A DNA stretch of 64,000 nt from NCBI GenBank assembly GCA_001804815.1, contig MHBI01000019.1:22915-86914 (forward strand), written 5' to 3'. The position numbers and the translations under genes are program-made. This document shows positions 9,601-17,268 of the stretch, in pieces. The DNA comes from Lentisphaerae bacterium GWF2_50_93. Its GTDB lineage: Bacteria > Verrucomicrobiota > Lentisphaeria > Victivallales > GWF2-50-93. A model generated the notes under the pieces. The model was not told where the DNA came from, made no database searches, and saw only the letters and a program-made list of their open reading frames with translations. Positions within the stretch are counted from its first letter, which is position 1. Every line of letters begins with the position of its first letter.

Positions 9601-11436
9601 ACCGACACGAATATCACAAGCGACAAGACCGTCACTGCGAGTTTCGCAATAAATATTTATACCTTTACTTATAATGCCGGTGCTAATGGTTCGATCACCG
9701 GCACGACCCCGCAGACGATCAATCACGGAGCTGATGGCGCTCAGGTAACTGCAGTACCTGATGCAAACTATCATTTCGTGAAATGGAGCGACGATGTGAT
9801 GATCGCATCAAGGACTGATACGAATGTTACAGGCGAAAAGACGGTCACTGCGAATTTCGCAATCAACACTTATACCTTGACCTACAATGCAGGAGTGAAT
9901 GGGAGCATAACCGGAACAACGCCGCAGACGGTTAATTACGGGACTGATGGAGCCCAGGTTACTGCTGTTCCTGATGCCGGATATCATTTTGTCAACTGGT
10001 CCGATTCATCTACCGCCAATCCCAGGATAGATGCGAGTGTTGCTGGTGACATTACGGTTGCTGCGAACTTCGCGATCAATACATACAATGTGACATTCGA
10101 TCTTGCAGGCAAAGGCATTAGAGTTGGAGGAGGTGCGCTTTCTCAGGTGGTTGACTACGGCTCCGGAGCGGTCGCACCGAATGTGTCTCCAAATGAAGGA
10201 TGGACTTTTGCCGGATGGGACAAGACCTTCGACAATGTTACCGGTGATCTTGCCGTGACCGCCATTTTCGACGGGATAATAATTTATGTCAAATCAGATG
10301 CCACAGGCGCTAATGACGGTACTTCATGGACGAATGCCTATACCAACCTCCAGCCTGCGATAGATGCGGCTGTTTCAGGAGATCAGGTCTGGGTTGCGAA
10401 GGGCTCATACAATCCCACATCCTGGCCGAATGGTGCAAGGGAATATTGGGATCAAAGTATTCGCGCAATGCATTTCTCTCTCAAAAACGGAGTATCCGTT
10501 TATGGAGGACTCATTGGGACAGAGATATTTCTAACACAGCGGGATATACTCGCTAATCCAACAATTCTTTCCGGGGACATTGGAACTGCAGGCGATAATT
10601 CTGATAACTGCTATAGCGTCTTCTGCCATCCGGAAGGATTGAATCTTGACAGTACTGCTATCATTGACGGATTTACTATCTCTGGAGGAAATGGGATGGT
10701 GAGTCCGACAGGGGAGAGATACTCCGGAGGAGGGATGTATAACAGATCTTCATCTCCTACGATTAACAACTGCACTTTCAGCGGGAACATTGGAGGGTAT
10801 GGCGGCGGAATGCATAATTATACCAATGCCTCGCCGACTCTATACAACTGCACTTTCAGCAGGAATATAGCAAATTTAGGAGTTGGCGGTGGAATGTATA
10901 ATAATAGTGGCTCCTCTCCAAATCTTACAAACTGTACATTCATCGATAACTGTGCAGGGGTTTGGGATGAAAGTGGACTTCAATGTATGGGAGGTGGAAT
11001 GTTCAACCATTATTCATCGCCAAGACTTACCAACTGTACTTTTAGCGGTAACTCAACTGTTTCATCTCATGGATATGACAGCTTTCAGCCTACTACTACA
11101 GGAGGAATGGGAGGTGGAATATGTAACTCAGAATCCTCTCCCGTACTTACGAACTGCACGTTCAAAGACAATTCCTCAAAAATCGGTGGCGGGATGTATA
11201 ACATCTCTTACTCCAATCCGGTGATTGCAAATTCCATATTCTGGGGGAATTCTCCATCAATTACTCAAATATACAATAAACCCTTCAATCCTACCCGACA
11301 CTTTCATACTGCGTTGTCCAAGGTGGATATGCAGGTGGAACGAATATCATCACTGCTAATCCGCGGCTGTGCCCATTGGCCGATAATTGCGGCTTTACAA
11401 AAACTTGCGCAATCCCTGCAAATAGCTCTGCAATAG
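3643..11436 (+). CDS. Giant exported mosaic surface protein, N-terminal portion (InlB repeats, VCBS/FG-GAP, ASPIC/UnbV, LamG, beta-helix)
   Basis: A Sec signal peptide covers residues 1-29 (hydrophobic core LMIILAVSLILPYSTWA). An InlB-type beta-repeat follows (pattern VTFVEGANGSITG...GYHFTGWTGDY...ITANF). Next is a VCBS/FG-GAP block with many DNDGDLDL calcium-binding-like motifs, an ASPIC/UnbV segment (NYLIVCPTERYGSP) and more InlB repeats. The whole set then repeats. A LamG/concanavalin-like domain lies at about 1564-1785 (LVGYYPFNGNADDESG). Further InlB repeats of 71 residues follow, and from about 2215 a right-handed beta-helix with SGGGMYNxSSSPTxxNCTFSGN repeats. Such proteins are secreted adhesins or polysaccharide-binding surface proteins. 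The frame is lost at about 11,290. The last ~45 residues here are out-of-frame junk; the true continuation is in the +3 frame to 15068. Confidence 0.88.
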   Translation: MIYGSTSKFIRLMIILAVSLILPYSTWAVEQYTVNFVEGANGSITGTKVQLVDLGSACTEVTAVPSPGYYFDSWTGDYTGTGNPLTIANVTSNMTITANFSIILFTDVTAARFPAVSESLGNSFFDIDNDGDLDLADTRASFGGDFVYINNGAGTFTKASGNAGVTFSEGHSVIPGDFDNDGYMDFAIGWYWVGGSQVYRNNGNNTFSNVSSSCGVGNPGNVWSGAFGDIDADGDLDLVLAVNGSNRLYVNNGTGHFSNEASARGAATGGNSTASYFIDYDNDGDIDLIVVSGIITLLRNDGTGHFTDVTAASGITSTAASACFGDMDNDGDLDFFSSGSSGLFINNGNGTFTSIAGTCDITPGGGPQAMFADVNNDGYLDLLETGKLWINNGDLTFTERTSVNGIGSVGNVDSAIFGDIDGDGDLDLRTTSKLFVNNTNNSNYLIVCPTERYGSPAFNAKVWIYEAGHIGDPGYLLGYREVIGGAVRHSGSMPNAHFGLPNNAAVDVRVRFLSGAVTDTLNVARGQRTTINPVYLTTTSSPADKGSTAPALPVLVAPNVPQAISATPIQNYHFTNWTAAPSGSAVFGDPNSADTNVTLSAMCTVTANFAIDTRTVTFVEGSGGTITGSKAQTVDYGGNCTAVTGVPDGGYYFTGWTGAYIGIDNPLTIMNVTADKTITANFAPRLDNVVIFLAGANGSLTGTQIQTVNDGGSCNEVTAVPATGYHFTGWSGDYVGNENPLALDNVTSDMDITANFAINQYTVTFVEGANGTIAGTKVQIVDHGGSCSAVSAVPNTAYGFLKWTGDYSGTANPMTISNVTSNMTITANFAIILFTDVTAAKFPSVSVSSGNTFFDIDNDGDLDLADTRASYGGDFVYLNNGAGTFTKAPGNAGVTALEGHSIIPGDFNNDGFMDFAIGWYWSGGSKVYLNNGDGTFTDVSSSCGVGNPGNIWGGAFGDIDADGDLELIFSVNGTNRLYVNNGSGHFSEQAAARGAATGQNTECTYFVDYDHDGDIDIFTTKDEDGAAILNNNGSGYFSDVTGSTGIAPYKTRCGAFGDVDNDGDQDFIQTESTLSLNDGSGFFTSISGTCGIVLTGYPKHIICGDVNNDGYLDVFADAQMWINNGDLTFSNQTTVCGLDGVGSVEGVTFGDIDGDGDLDLRTSSRLYVNNTNNNNYLIVCPLERYGTPALNAKVWVYEAGHIGESDHLLGYREIIGGTVRISGSTPYAHFGLPDDATVDVRVRFLNGAVTDTLDVARGQKTNVYPVYLTMASSPVDKGSTTPAAPVLIAPNVPQAISATPVQNYHFSGWTADPAGNAVFGDSNSANTNVTLSAMCTATANFAIDTRTVTFVEGSGGTITGSKAQTVDYGCNCTAVTAVPDVGYYFTGWTGAYIGIDNPLTITNVTADKTITANFAPRLDNVITFRAGLNGGITGIQIQTVNNGGNCIAVSAVPATGYHFTGWSGDYVGNENPLVLSNATTDMDITANFAINQYTVTFVEGPNGSITGNEIQTVSYGGNCTAVTAVPNSWHLFAGWTGDYSGLGNPLTITNVTSDMVVAANFMSDNTLVGYYPFNGNADDESGRSNNGTVSGPALANDRFGNANSAYHFDGIDDYINLHDPISGDFDFGLNDSFTLSAWFKTSAPASSEIDLFIKRRMVGGVFDEGYRLKITPQNKIGFELEDTNNTYPQIFSPAAVNDGKWHQLTAVRNTSQDKLLLYIDGIQVATPVTDTTTTSLATTVDLLIGKNPYSGYSYFFNGELDDLRIYRRALTDTEISELYDIDYLTMAVFPAPGGTALPSGATSIRKGTATAITATPSIGYHFVNWTASPADKAVFGNANNASATVTLSAACTVTATFALNTYTATFIEGANGTITGGKTQIVAHGGNCTAVTAVPNAGYHFTGWTGDYVGLVNPLTVTNVISNMTTTANFAINTYTLTYNAGVNGSITGTTPQTVNYGTDGAQVTAVPDAGYHFVKWNDDVMTASRTDTNITSDKTVTASFAINIYTFTYNAGANGSITGTTPQTINHGADGAQVTAVPDANYHFVKWSDDVMIASRTDTNVTGEKTVTANFAINTYTLTYNAGVNGSITGTTPQTVNYGTDGAQVTAVPDAGYHFVNWSDSSTANPRIDASVAGDITVAANFAINTYNVTFDLAGKGIRVGGGALSQVVDYGSGAVAPNVSPNEGWTFAGWDKTFDNVTGDLAVTAIFDGIIIYVKSDATGANDGTSWTNAYTNLQPAIDAAVSGDQVWVAKGSYNPTSWPNGAREYWDQSIRAMHFSLKNGVSVYGGLIGTEIFLTQRDILANPTILSGDIGTAGDNSDNCYSVFCHPEGLNLDSTAIIDGFTISGGNGMVSPTGERYSGGGMYNRSSSPTINNCTFSGNIGGYGGGMHNYTNASPTLYNCTFSRNIANLGVGGGMYNNSGSSPNLTNCTFIDNCAGVWDESGLQCMGGGMFNHYSSPRLTNCTFSGNSTVSSHGYDSFQPTTTGGMGGGICNSESSPVLTNCTFKDNSSKIGGGMYNISYSNPVIANSIFWGNSPSITQIYNKPFNPTRHFHTALSKVDMQVERISSLLIRGCAHWPIIAALQKLAQSLQIALQ
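3961..8343 (+). repeat. Internal tandem duplication of 2.19 kb within the giant gene
   Basis: Two head-to-tail copies of one coding unit are visible. Unit 1 runs about 3961-6147 (729 codons) and unit 2 about 6148-8343 (732 codons, offset growing from 2187 to 2196 nt). Each holds VCBS/FG-GAP, ASPIC/UnbV and three InlB-type repeats in the same order. Divergence is uneven: the VCBS parts differ at many bases. By contrast, about 230 bp starting at 5470 and at 7666 are nearly identical at the DNA level, including silent sites, which suggests local gene conversion. Confidence 0.9.
9444..10040 (+). repeat. 71-codon InlB repeats with near-identical DNA, period 426 bp
   Basis: The segment beginning 'ttataccttgacctacaatg' at 9444 recurs at 9870. 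It stays almost identical for about 130 bp, with one clear silent difference (gtcaat/gttaat). A third, more diverged unit lies halfway at about 9657. The repeat unit is 71 residues and two units make 426 bp. The alternating pattern (first and third alike, middle different) indicates duplication of a two-unit block. Confidence 0.8.
11280..11300 (+). other. Frameshift joining the two parts of the giant gene
   Basis: Upstream the beta-helix is read in the 3643 frame up to ...QIYNKPFNPT. Downstream, from about 11295, the matching continuation (PTLSYCVVQGGYAGGTNII) is in the frame starting one base earlier. That frame has a TAA at 11277-11279, so the switch must occur after it. The distance 3643-15068 is 11,426 nt, exactly one short of 3,809 codons. 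This fits loss of a single base. No canonical X-XXY-YYZ slippery heptamer is evident, so a mutation or sequencing error is more likely than programmed frameshifting. Confidence 0.85.
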
Positions 11437-14400
11437 CAATTCCCAAGTCTGCAGGAGGTGGAAATTGGAACGGATGCCCCGACACTGATCAAAGGGGATA
11501 TCCAAGGCCTACTTCCGGATTCAGGACAATAGGAGCCTATGAATCTAAAGCGGTATGTACCGTGACATTCATCGAAGGCTTGAAGGGAACTATCCCTGGT
11601 GGCACAACAACGCAAATGATAAAGCCTGGAGAGGATTGCACTCCTGTAACAGCAGTTCCTGATACATATTATCATTTTACTGGTTGGACTGGAGATGTGA
11701 CAAGCAATGAAAACCCCCTTACAGTCAGCAAGGTCACCCACGACATGACAATTACTGCGAATTTCACGCATAATCAGGGGACCATCATCTTGAACCAAGT
11801 TGGAAATGGATCGGTTGATGGAGGAGGAATTTTCGACACCAACACGCTTCAAAATATTACTGCAACAGATTCAGGGAACTCCCATTTCGTCAACTGGACA
11901 TTGTCTGGACAGGGAATAATTGCAGAACCAAATTCGCCAAACACGACTTTAATTTTGACTGGTTTGAATGACTGCAGTGCAACAGCTACAGCAAATTTCT
12001 TTGACTTAACGACAAATAATACCCTTGCCAAGGCAGTTCCCCTTGCCAATCTCAATGGTTTGGCAGGCGAAAGCCATGTTTACAGGATAAATGTTCCTGA
12101 CAGCCTGCAGAAATATCTGATGGTGACGCTGAAAGGATTCACAGGCGACTGCGACCTGTACGCAAGATATGACAAGATCCCTTCGACTTTCACATATGAT
12201 TATAAATCCACGAACCCTGCAGGGCAGGGCGAAAGTATAACGATATTGAATCCCCTAGCCGGGGACTGGTACATAATGATCCATGCATATGCTGGCTACA
12301 CCGGGGCGACGCTGGAATTCAATTTCGGAGCCGACGGGCTTGCAACGCCTACCGGGTTTGCAGTTTCCAATCAGATTGATCGCGTGCGTCTCAGATGGAA
12401 CGACGTTCCCGATGCGACAGCCTATGAGATCTGGCGCAGTAAAACCGACAGCATTCTGCTTGCGGAAAAGAAAAGTGAAGTCGCAGACATGCCGGGAAGT
12501 AGAATTACCTATGAAGATGTTTTCGAGCCAGGGAACTATCACTACTATTACTGGGTGAAGGCGAAAAACGGCTCCATGGAGAGCGATTTTGCCGGTCCAC
12601 TCCCTGGGAACAATCTTGGTACGACTTCCATTGCACTCAATAACGGCACTGCGGTTCTTGCGTCCGGCGATGAGGATTCCATTGTGACATATTCCATCTA
12701 CATTCCGGATGCCCTTCAGAGTCTGCTGGATATAAAGGTGTCGGGCGGTACCGGAGACTGCGACATAGACGTGGTCGATCCCGCGGGCAAGACGGTTAAG
12801 CGCATCCTGGGAGGTGGCAGCGACGGGCTTGCACAGTTCGCAAACCCTGAACGGGGCACATGGCTGATCCATCTCTATGGCAGCAGCAACTACACCGGAG
12901 TGTCCGTGCTGGCGAAATACAGCAAGCAGACTGCCATGCCTGCCGTCCCTGCGGGTGTGAACGCGAGCGACGGGTTGTTCGCGGACAGGATAGTCGTAAG
13001 ATGGACGGCTGTTGCCGGAGCGACAAGCTACGTGGTTGCGAGGAACGCTCTCAACTCAAAGACCGGCGTGACGGAGCTGGGTGAAGTCACGGATATAGTA
13101 TTCGAGGACAAGTCTGCGGCCGTGACTGGCGATACTCCCGGGAAACTGTTCTACTATTTCGTGAAGGCGAAGAACACGTTTGATTATGGTAATTACGGCA
13201 CCGGCAACTCAGGTTACATATCGAAGAAACCTGTCATACCTGCGGTGCCTGTTGTTTCCAACGGCACGTATTTCGACCATATAAACATTAAATGGACGAA
13301 GGTGAAAGGCGCGACTATGTATGAGGTGTGGCGTTCGAATACGACAAACAGCGCCGATGCCAAGCTCCTGGTGAAAACTTCTCAGCTGTTCTACGACAAC
13401 ATGTCGGACTACACGAACGGAGGAACCGTCGCCACTCTTAACCGGGGCAACACATATTACTATTTCATCAAGGCGGGAAACGGCAACGGATGGTCGGATT
13501 TCAGCAGGAGCGACTACGGCAAGGTGTCGGTGAAAGGTCCAGCAACGGTCACTGCCACCAAAGGAGTATATTGGGACAATATTGCAATATCCTGGAGTGC
13601 AGTTCCAGGTGCGACTAGTTATGACATATATTGTGACGATAGTTTTACCGGTAATACGGAGGGAAGAATTTTCCCCTACGCCCCAATCGATAACTTCCAC
13701 CACAAATACCAGGTCAAGGCGAAATACTTGAACCTATATGAAAGCGACTTTAGTCCATCAGCCACCGGACAGGCGCTTGCAACGGGAAAGACTTGTTTCT
13801 TCCCCAGCATAAGCCTAAACAGTGGTAAGGCCTCCGACCTACAGGATGATGGCGCTGGCAACAGCAAGTATTTCTCTGTTGATGTTCCGGTTGGCATGAC
13901 AAGGCTTGTGGCGACTATCGATGGGAGTCCGATCCTGAAAAACGACTGCGACCTCTTTGCGAAGTTCGCAACCTGTCCGACGAAGGCTTCGTATGGCGTG
14001 AAGGGCGTAGAAAGCGGCATCGTTGAGACCATTACTGTCAGCAATCCCGCGGCCGGCACATGGTATTTTTTGCTCTATGGCACGACTGCATATTCTGGCG
14101 TTACGCTGAAGGTGACATGCTATTCGGTGGCCGACATAGTACTCACGCAGGTTCCCGCGAACGATCTTGCGGTGCCATTCACTGCGAAATTCGCAGGCAA
14201 GGTTCTTGACGAGTCCGGCATCAATGGCATACCGAACATCGTGCTGAAGGCCAGGAATCCGATTACAGGTGCTGTTTCGGTGCTCACGAAGACTGACGCC
14301 AAGGGTGTGTTCAAGTATTCGACCGCTGTCAATTCCGAGGGAGAGCACACGTTTGATTTCTTCTTTAATGACATGCCCGACACTGCAAAGGGCACCGCGA

Positions 14401-15068
14401 GCCATACGGTGGCTACGAGGAAGGGTTGTCTTGAGGCGAACGGCTTCTTCGACATGTCGGCATACATCCCCGCCGAGCCTGTGGTAGTGCCTCTGCATGC
14501 CGATGTGATGGGCCTGCAGGACTTCCTGGACACCCGCAATGCCTGGGACGAGGATCCGATAAACGGAACATACGAGACTATCTGGGTTGAAAGCACGCTC
14601 GTGAAAGCAAAGGATGATACGCAGCTCGCTGACAAACTAGACGAAGGCCTCTACATGTTCTTCTACGGAGTCGAAGGTGCAGGCGTCGGCAACGATACGA
14701 CAACCACATCGGCGCTTTCGGCGGTTCCCTTTGTCTTGCATGTGGAGGAAACCAGGAAGGGCGGCGTACTTGCAAAGCTGAAACTCCTGGAACTCGTGGA
14801 CGAATCGCAGGAGACAGATATAATGGCTGGCAGGATTGGAATAGTTGCCGTGGTGTCTCTCAGCTCTCCCAATGATGCAGCTGTTCCGGCAAATATCTCG
14901 CTCACCGCCGGTGAACAGCTCGAACTTCTTTCGAAACTCGCAGGGAACAGCGACGACGTATCACCTCTGGGCAACATGAAATATTCTGATGTCCCTTCTA
15001 AACTGCTTACCGTCATTCTTTCCAACGGCAGGAAGCTCAATGTCGTCGGAGCTGGATTTGTGAAGTAG
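11376..15068 (+). CDS. Giant surface protein, C-terminal portion (InlB repeats, PPC and Fn3-like domains)
   Basis: This is the frame-shifted continuation of the preceding gene; homology starts near 11295 and the TTG at 11376 is not a real start. Order of domains: the end of the beta-helix; an InlB repeat (about residues 60-130); a PPC-type beta-sandwich (DCDLYARYDKIPSTF...GDWYIMIHAYAGYTG); an Fn3-like domain (RLRWNDVPDATAYEIWRS); a second PPC (GDCDIDVVDPAGK); three more Fn3-like domains (KWTKVKGATMYEVWRSN, SWSAVPGATSYDIY); a third PPC (NDCDLFAKFAT); a carboxypeptidase-regulatory/Ig-like segment; and a C-terminal region of unknown type ending VVGAGFVK. There is no LPXTG, Por or PEP-CTERM signal that I can recognise, so the anchoring mode is unknown. 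Confidence 0.85.
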   Translation: MADNCGFTKTCAIPANSSAIAIPKSAGGGNWNGCPDTDQRGYPRPTSGFRTIGAYESKAVCTVTFIEGLKGTIPGGTTTQMIKPGEDCTPVTAVPDTYYHFTGWTGDVTSNENPLTVSKVTHDMTITANFTHNQGTIILNQVGNGSVDGGGIFDTNTLQNITATDSGNSHFVNWTLSGQGIIAEPNSPNTTLILTGLNDCSATATANFFDLTTNNTLAKAVPLANLNGLAGESHVYRINVPDSLQKYLMVTLKGFTGDCDLYARYDKIPSTFTYDYKSTNPAGQGESITILNPLAGDWYIMIHAYAGYTGATLEFNFGADGLATPTGFAVSNQIDRVRLRWNDVPDATAYEIWRSKTDSILLAEKKSEVADMPGSRITYEDVFEPGNYHYYYWVKAKNGSMESDFAGPLPGNNLGTTSIALNNGTAVLASGDEDSIVTYSIYIPDALQSLLDIKVSGGTGDCDIDVVDPAGKTVKRILGGGSDGLAQFANPERGTWLIHLYGSSNYTGVSVLAKYSKQTAMPAVPAGVNASDGLFADRIVVRWTAVAGATSYVVARNALNSKTGVTELGEVTDIVFEDKSAAVTGDTPGKLFYYFVKAKNTFDYGNYGTGNSGYISKKPVIPAVPVVSNGTYFDHINIKWTKVKGATMYEVWRSNTTNSADAKLLVKTSQLFYDNMSDYTNGGTVATLNRGNTYYYFIKAGNGNGWSDFSRSDYGKVSVKGPATVTATKGVYWDNIAISWSAVPGATSYDIYCDDSFTGNTEGRIFPYAPIDNFHHKYQVKAKYLNLYESDFSPSATGQALATGKTCFFPSISLNSGKASDLQDDGAGNSKYFSVDVPVGMTRLVATIDGSPILKNDCDLFAKFATCPTKASYGVKGVESGIVETITVSNPAAGTWYFLLYGTTAYSGVTLKVTCYSVADIVLTQVPANDLAVPFTAKFAGKVLDESGINGIPNIVLKARNPITGAVSVLTKTDAKGVFKYSTAVNSEGEHTFDFFFNDMPDTAKGTASHTVATRKGCLEANGFFDMSAYIPAEPVVVPLHADVMGLQDFLDTRNAWDEDPINGTYETIWVESTLVKAKDDTQLADKLDEGLYMFFYGVEGAGVGNDTTTTSALSAVPFVLHVEETRKGGVLAKLKLLELVDESQETDIMAGRIGIVAVVSLSSPNDAAVPANISLTAGEQLELLSKLAGNSDDVSPLGNMKYSDVPSKLLTVILSNGRKLNVVGAGFVK

Positions 15069-15084
15069 TAGGTACGGGCTTTCG

Positions 15085-15385
15085 CCCTGTCTGCTATACG
15101 CATTTCCAGTACTGTCCACGTCATGTTCTCCGGTTCTTCTGTCTTTGCATCTTTACGTCAGGCGCTTCGGCCTGACTTTGGACTGCGGTGATTATTCACC
15201 GCTTTGTTTTTAGAGCTGTTCGTCACGCCATAGCATCTTAACAAAAGCGAAAGCTATTATCTTCTCCACGGTTCCAGTGGAATCCAAAGCGCAGAATGAT
15301 CTGCGCACTCTTCCAAAGATTCGTCCTCCGTCCTGAGGACTCATCATAAAGAATTCTAAACAGAGCAAAAAAATGCGTATAGCAG
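15085..15385 (+). mobile_element. MITE-like element, family A, copy 1
   Basis: About 300 bp without coding capacity, starting 16 bp after the giant gene's stop. The left end is CCCTGTCTGCTATACGCAT (15085-15103). The right end is the truncated inverse ATGCGTATAGCAG (15373-15385). The interior contains several palindromes (CAGGCGCTTCGGCCTG; a stem at GCGCAGAATGATCTGCGC). Copies 2 (16963) and 3 (57174, inverted) share its full length. Palindromic bases that read ggtacgggctttcgccc precede the end. No transposase is encoded, so it would need to be moved in trans. Confidence 0.8.
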
Positions 15386-15417
15386 TTCTAGCCTCAAGGG
15401 GCATCTTAAGTCTCTGT

Positions 15418-15776
15418 CGAAAACAGGACTAACCACAGAGGAGCGGAGACACGTAGCAATGAGAACACAGAGATTCGGCTTTCGTCTGATTGACTTTAGG
15501 CCAATCAGGCGAAAGCCAAATACTTTGTATTGAGAAGGGAATGAGATGGAGTAGATCGTGTCCCTGAGAATTCTTTCGTTGGCTTTTTCCAGTCCTCCTC
15601 ATAATTTACTCATAACAATTGGCTTCAAATCGGCGCTCTCGCAACGAGGGCGCCGATTTGAAGCCCTCTGTGTTTGATGACTCCATACTGACTCCGTGCG
15701 CCTCTGTGGTAAATCTTCTCGACTCGGTTCCCGGTTTGGATGCACGTGTTAAAATATATGCGTATAGTAGACAGGG
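15418..15776 (+). mobile_element. MITE-like element, family B, copy 1 (two covarying hairpins)
   Basis: This non-coding element lies directly after the family A copy. A pair of inverted motifs, ACCACAGAGG (15432) and CCTCTGTGGT (ending 15710), flanks the core. Inside are two strong hairpins: 15477-15517 (GGCTTTCGTCTGATTG arm) and 15621-15665 (GGCTTCAAATCGGCGC arm). About 48 bp after the core comes ATGCGTATAGTAGACAGGG (15758-15776), the same terminal motif as family A. The second copy at 25969-26320 has the same order. The arms of the second hairpin differ between the copies by compensating changes. Confidence 0.78.
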
Positions 15777-15813
15777 CTGAAGACCGTACCTAATTGAATC
15801 AAAGCTGAAGCTA

Positions 15814-16227
15814 TTATTTGAAAGGATTTTTTATTGTGAGGAACTTGTCAATTACCTGGCCGTGCTGCATATCTTCTGAATAAAGCATGCTGCACCCGGA
15901 TTCAAGAGCAGAGGATATTATAAGGCTGTCCCAGTACGAAAAAGCATATTCTTCACGAATCCTGGAGGCATTAAGCAGTGAATCTTTGCTTGGGGACAAT
16001 ACTTGAAATTTTAGGTATGCGTCATTGATGAAGTCAGTTATAAATCCTTCGCTCACATCGCATTTTTTCAGAAGATTCCTTGAAACTTCATTTATCACCT
16101 GGGTGCTGATGCATATTTTCGACTTATTCTCCTCAATCAGTCTTTTTGCTTTAATATTTTTAATTCTTTCTCCTGCAACAAAAGCATACAGCCACACATT
16201 GGAATCAATGAAGACATCACCTCTCAT
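15814..16227 (-). CDS. PIN-domain toxin (VapC-like)
   Basis: 137 residues with the PIN layout: VFIDSNVWLYAF (first Asp at residue 8), a central Glu in VINEVSRNL, SYWDSLIISSALESGC (third acidic site) and a final YSEDMQHG acidic cluster. PIN toxins are Mg-dependent ribonucleases that inhibit translation until bound by their antitoxin. The gene overlaps the upstream antitoxin by 11 nt, so they are co-translated. The pair sits between repeat elements and next to a relic of the giant gene, suggesting arrival by insertion or rearrangement. All expected acidic residues are present, so it should be active. Confidence 0.85.
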   Translation of the reverse strand: MRGDVFIDSNVWLYAFVAGERIKNIKAKRLIEENKSKICISTQVINEVSRNLLKKCDVSEGFITDFINDAYLKFQVLSPSKDSLLNASRIREEYAFSYWDSLIISSALESGCSMLYSEDMQHGQVIDKFLTIKNPFK

Positions 16228-16444
16228 ATACTTCTTCTCTTTTCATAGGTTTGAAATTTTTAACCTTCAAGGGATTTAATAGAAGATTGTCGATGAAGGA
16301 TACCTTCTTTTTTGAAACTGATACTTGCGTGTCCGAATCAAACAAGGCGACAAGCCTGAGGTGCTTTGATTCAAGCATGCTGAACCTGCCGGGTATCTTG
16401 ATAGAACTGTTTTTTACATCCGCTTCAAACTCTATGGCCTGCAT
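16217..16444 (-). CDS. Small antitoxin paired with the PIN toxin
   Basis: A 75-residue protein beginning MQAIEFEADVKNSSIKIPGR, which resembles the start of many short antitoxins (DUF2281/AbrB-like beta strands). The start at 16444 is supported by GAGGT about 10 nt upstream; the frame is open further upstream to 16627 but that part does not look like protein. It ends inside the toxin start (11-nt overlap). The antitoxin function is inferred from size, order and overlap. DNA binding for autorepression is likely but not visible as a clear HTH. Confidence 0.75.
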   Translation of the reverse strand: MQAIEFEADVKNSSIKIPGRFSMLESKHLRLVALFDSDTQVSVSKKKVSFIDNLLLNPLKVKNFKPMKREEVYER

Positions 16445-16873
16445 GTGTAAACCTCGTATTTTTTGTAAACATATCCCGGAATGGGCATATTTCAAGAGAA
16501 CCTGAATCCCCGATTCCGCTTCTCGGAATAGAAGTTTCTTTGTAATCCAGGAAATCCCATCCAAACGAAAGCCTCGTAAGTGAAACTCTGTCTGAAATCT
16601 TCCTTCCCGTATGCCTTCCGGGCACACAGCAACGGTTAGGGTATTTCTACTTTATAATCAACATCATCCCCAGCATGGCACCTGCGGCCCTGGGCAAGAG
16701 CATGATTAGTAGGAAGTAGCGCTGATACCGTTGGTCTGAAGAACAGGGATTGTGAATTAGGGATCGGGCCGGAATGGTGCTAAGATAAGACATAACTAAA
16801 GCTGCCACGTGAGTCACGTTTCGCGTGTCAACGTGGTCACGGGATGAACTCCAACAAGAGCGGCTTTCAATAG
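16445..16873. other. Gene-poor stretch upstream of the antitoxin
   Basis: I see no convincing gene in these 430 bases. On the minus strand a 48-codon frame (16793-16647) ends in a hydrophobic stretch (YFLLIMLLPRAAGAMLGMML). It could be the C-terminal remnant of a lost membrane protein, but it has no ribosome site and no recognisable family. A short imperfect palindrome around CACGTGAGTCACG lies near 16805. Confidence 0.35.
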
Positions 16874-16920
16874 GAAGATCAATGTCGTCGGGGCTGGATT
16901 TGTGAAGTAGTAGGTACGGG
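16874..16920 (+). pseudogene. Relic of the 3' end of the giant surface-protein gene
   Basis: 47 bp from 'aggaagatcaatgtcgtcgg' match the last codons and stop of the giant gene (15030-15080) with only about three differences. They encode the tail (R)KxNVVGAGFVK plus the tandem stop tag-tag and the following ggtacggg. As at the intact gene, a family A MITE follows (16963). This is therefore a second copy of the gene end with its attached element. Its gene body is gone, or was never copied. Confidence 0.8.
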
Positions 16921-16962
16921 CCCTGGTCGCCTATGGCGCCGCCGCAGGCGGGTAAACTTTAG

Positions 16963-17268
16963 CCCTGTCTACTATACGCATTTTCCAGTACTATCTACGT
17001 CACGCTTTCCGGTTCTTCTGTCTTTGCATCTTTACATCAGGCGCTCCGGCCTGACTTTGGACTGCGGTGATTATTCACCGCTTTGTTTTTACAGCTTTTC
17101 GTCACGCCATAGCATCTTAGCAAAGGCGAAAGCTGTTATATTCTCCATGCTTCCATCGGAATCCAAAGCGCAGAATGATCTGCGCAGTCCAAAGATTCGT
17201 CCTACGTCTGGAGGACGAATCATAAAGAAGTCAAAACAGAGCCAAAATAATGCGTATAGTAGATAGGG
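16963..17268 (+). mobile_element. MITE-like element, family A, copy 2
   Basis: The most complete copy, about 306 bp. The left terminal repeat CCCTGTCTACTATACGCAT (16963-16981) and right ATGCGTATAGTAGATAGGG (17250-17268) are inverted repeats with one difference over 19 bp. Pairing continues outward (ctttag/ctttag). The interior is about 90 percent alike by eye to copy 1, with the same internal palindromes. No open frame of note. Confidence 0.83.

Noticed and set aside
11280..11300. Programmed -1 ribosomal frameshift in the giant gene
   Set aside because: No canonical slippery heptamer in frame and no obvious stimulatory hairpin or pseudoknot; a one-base deletion explains the data more simply.
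16217..16627. Long (136-residue) version of the antitoxin
   Set aside because: The first 61 codons lack protein-like composition and a ribosome site; ATG 16444 has GAGGT upstream and a typical antitoxin start.
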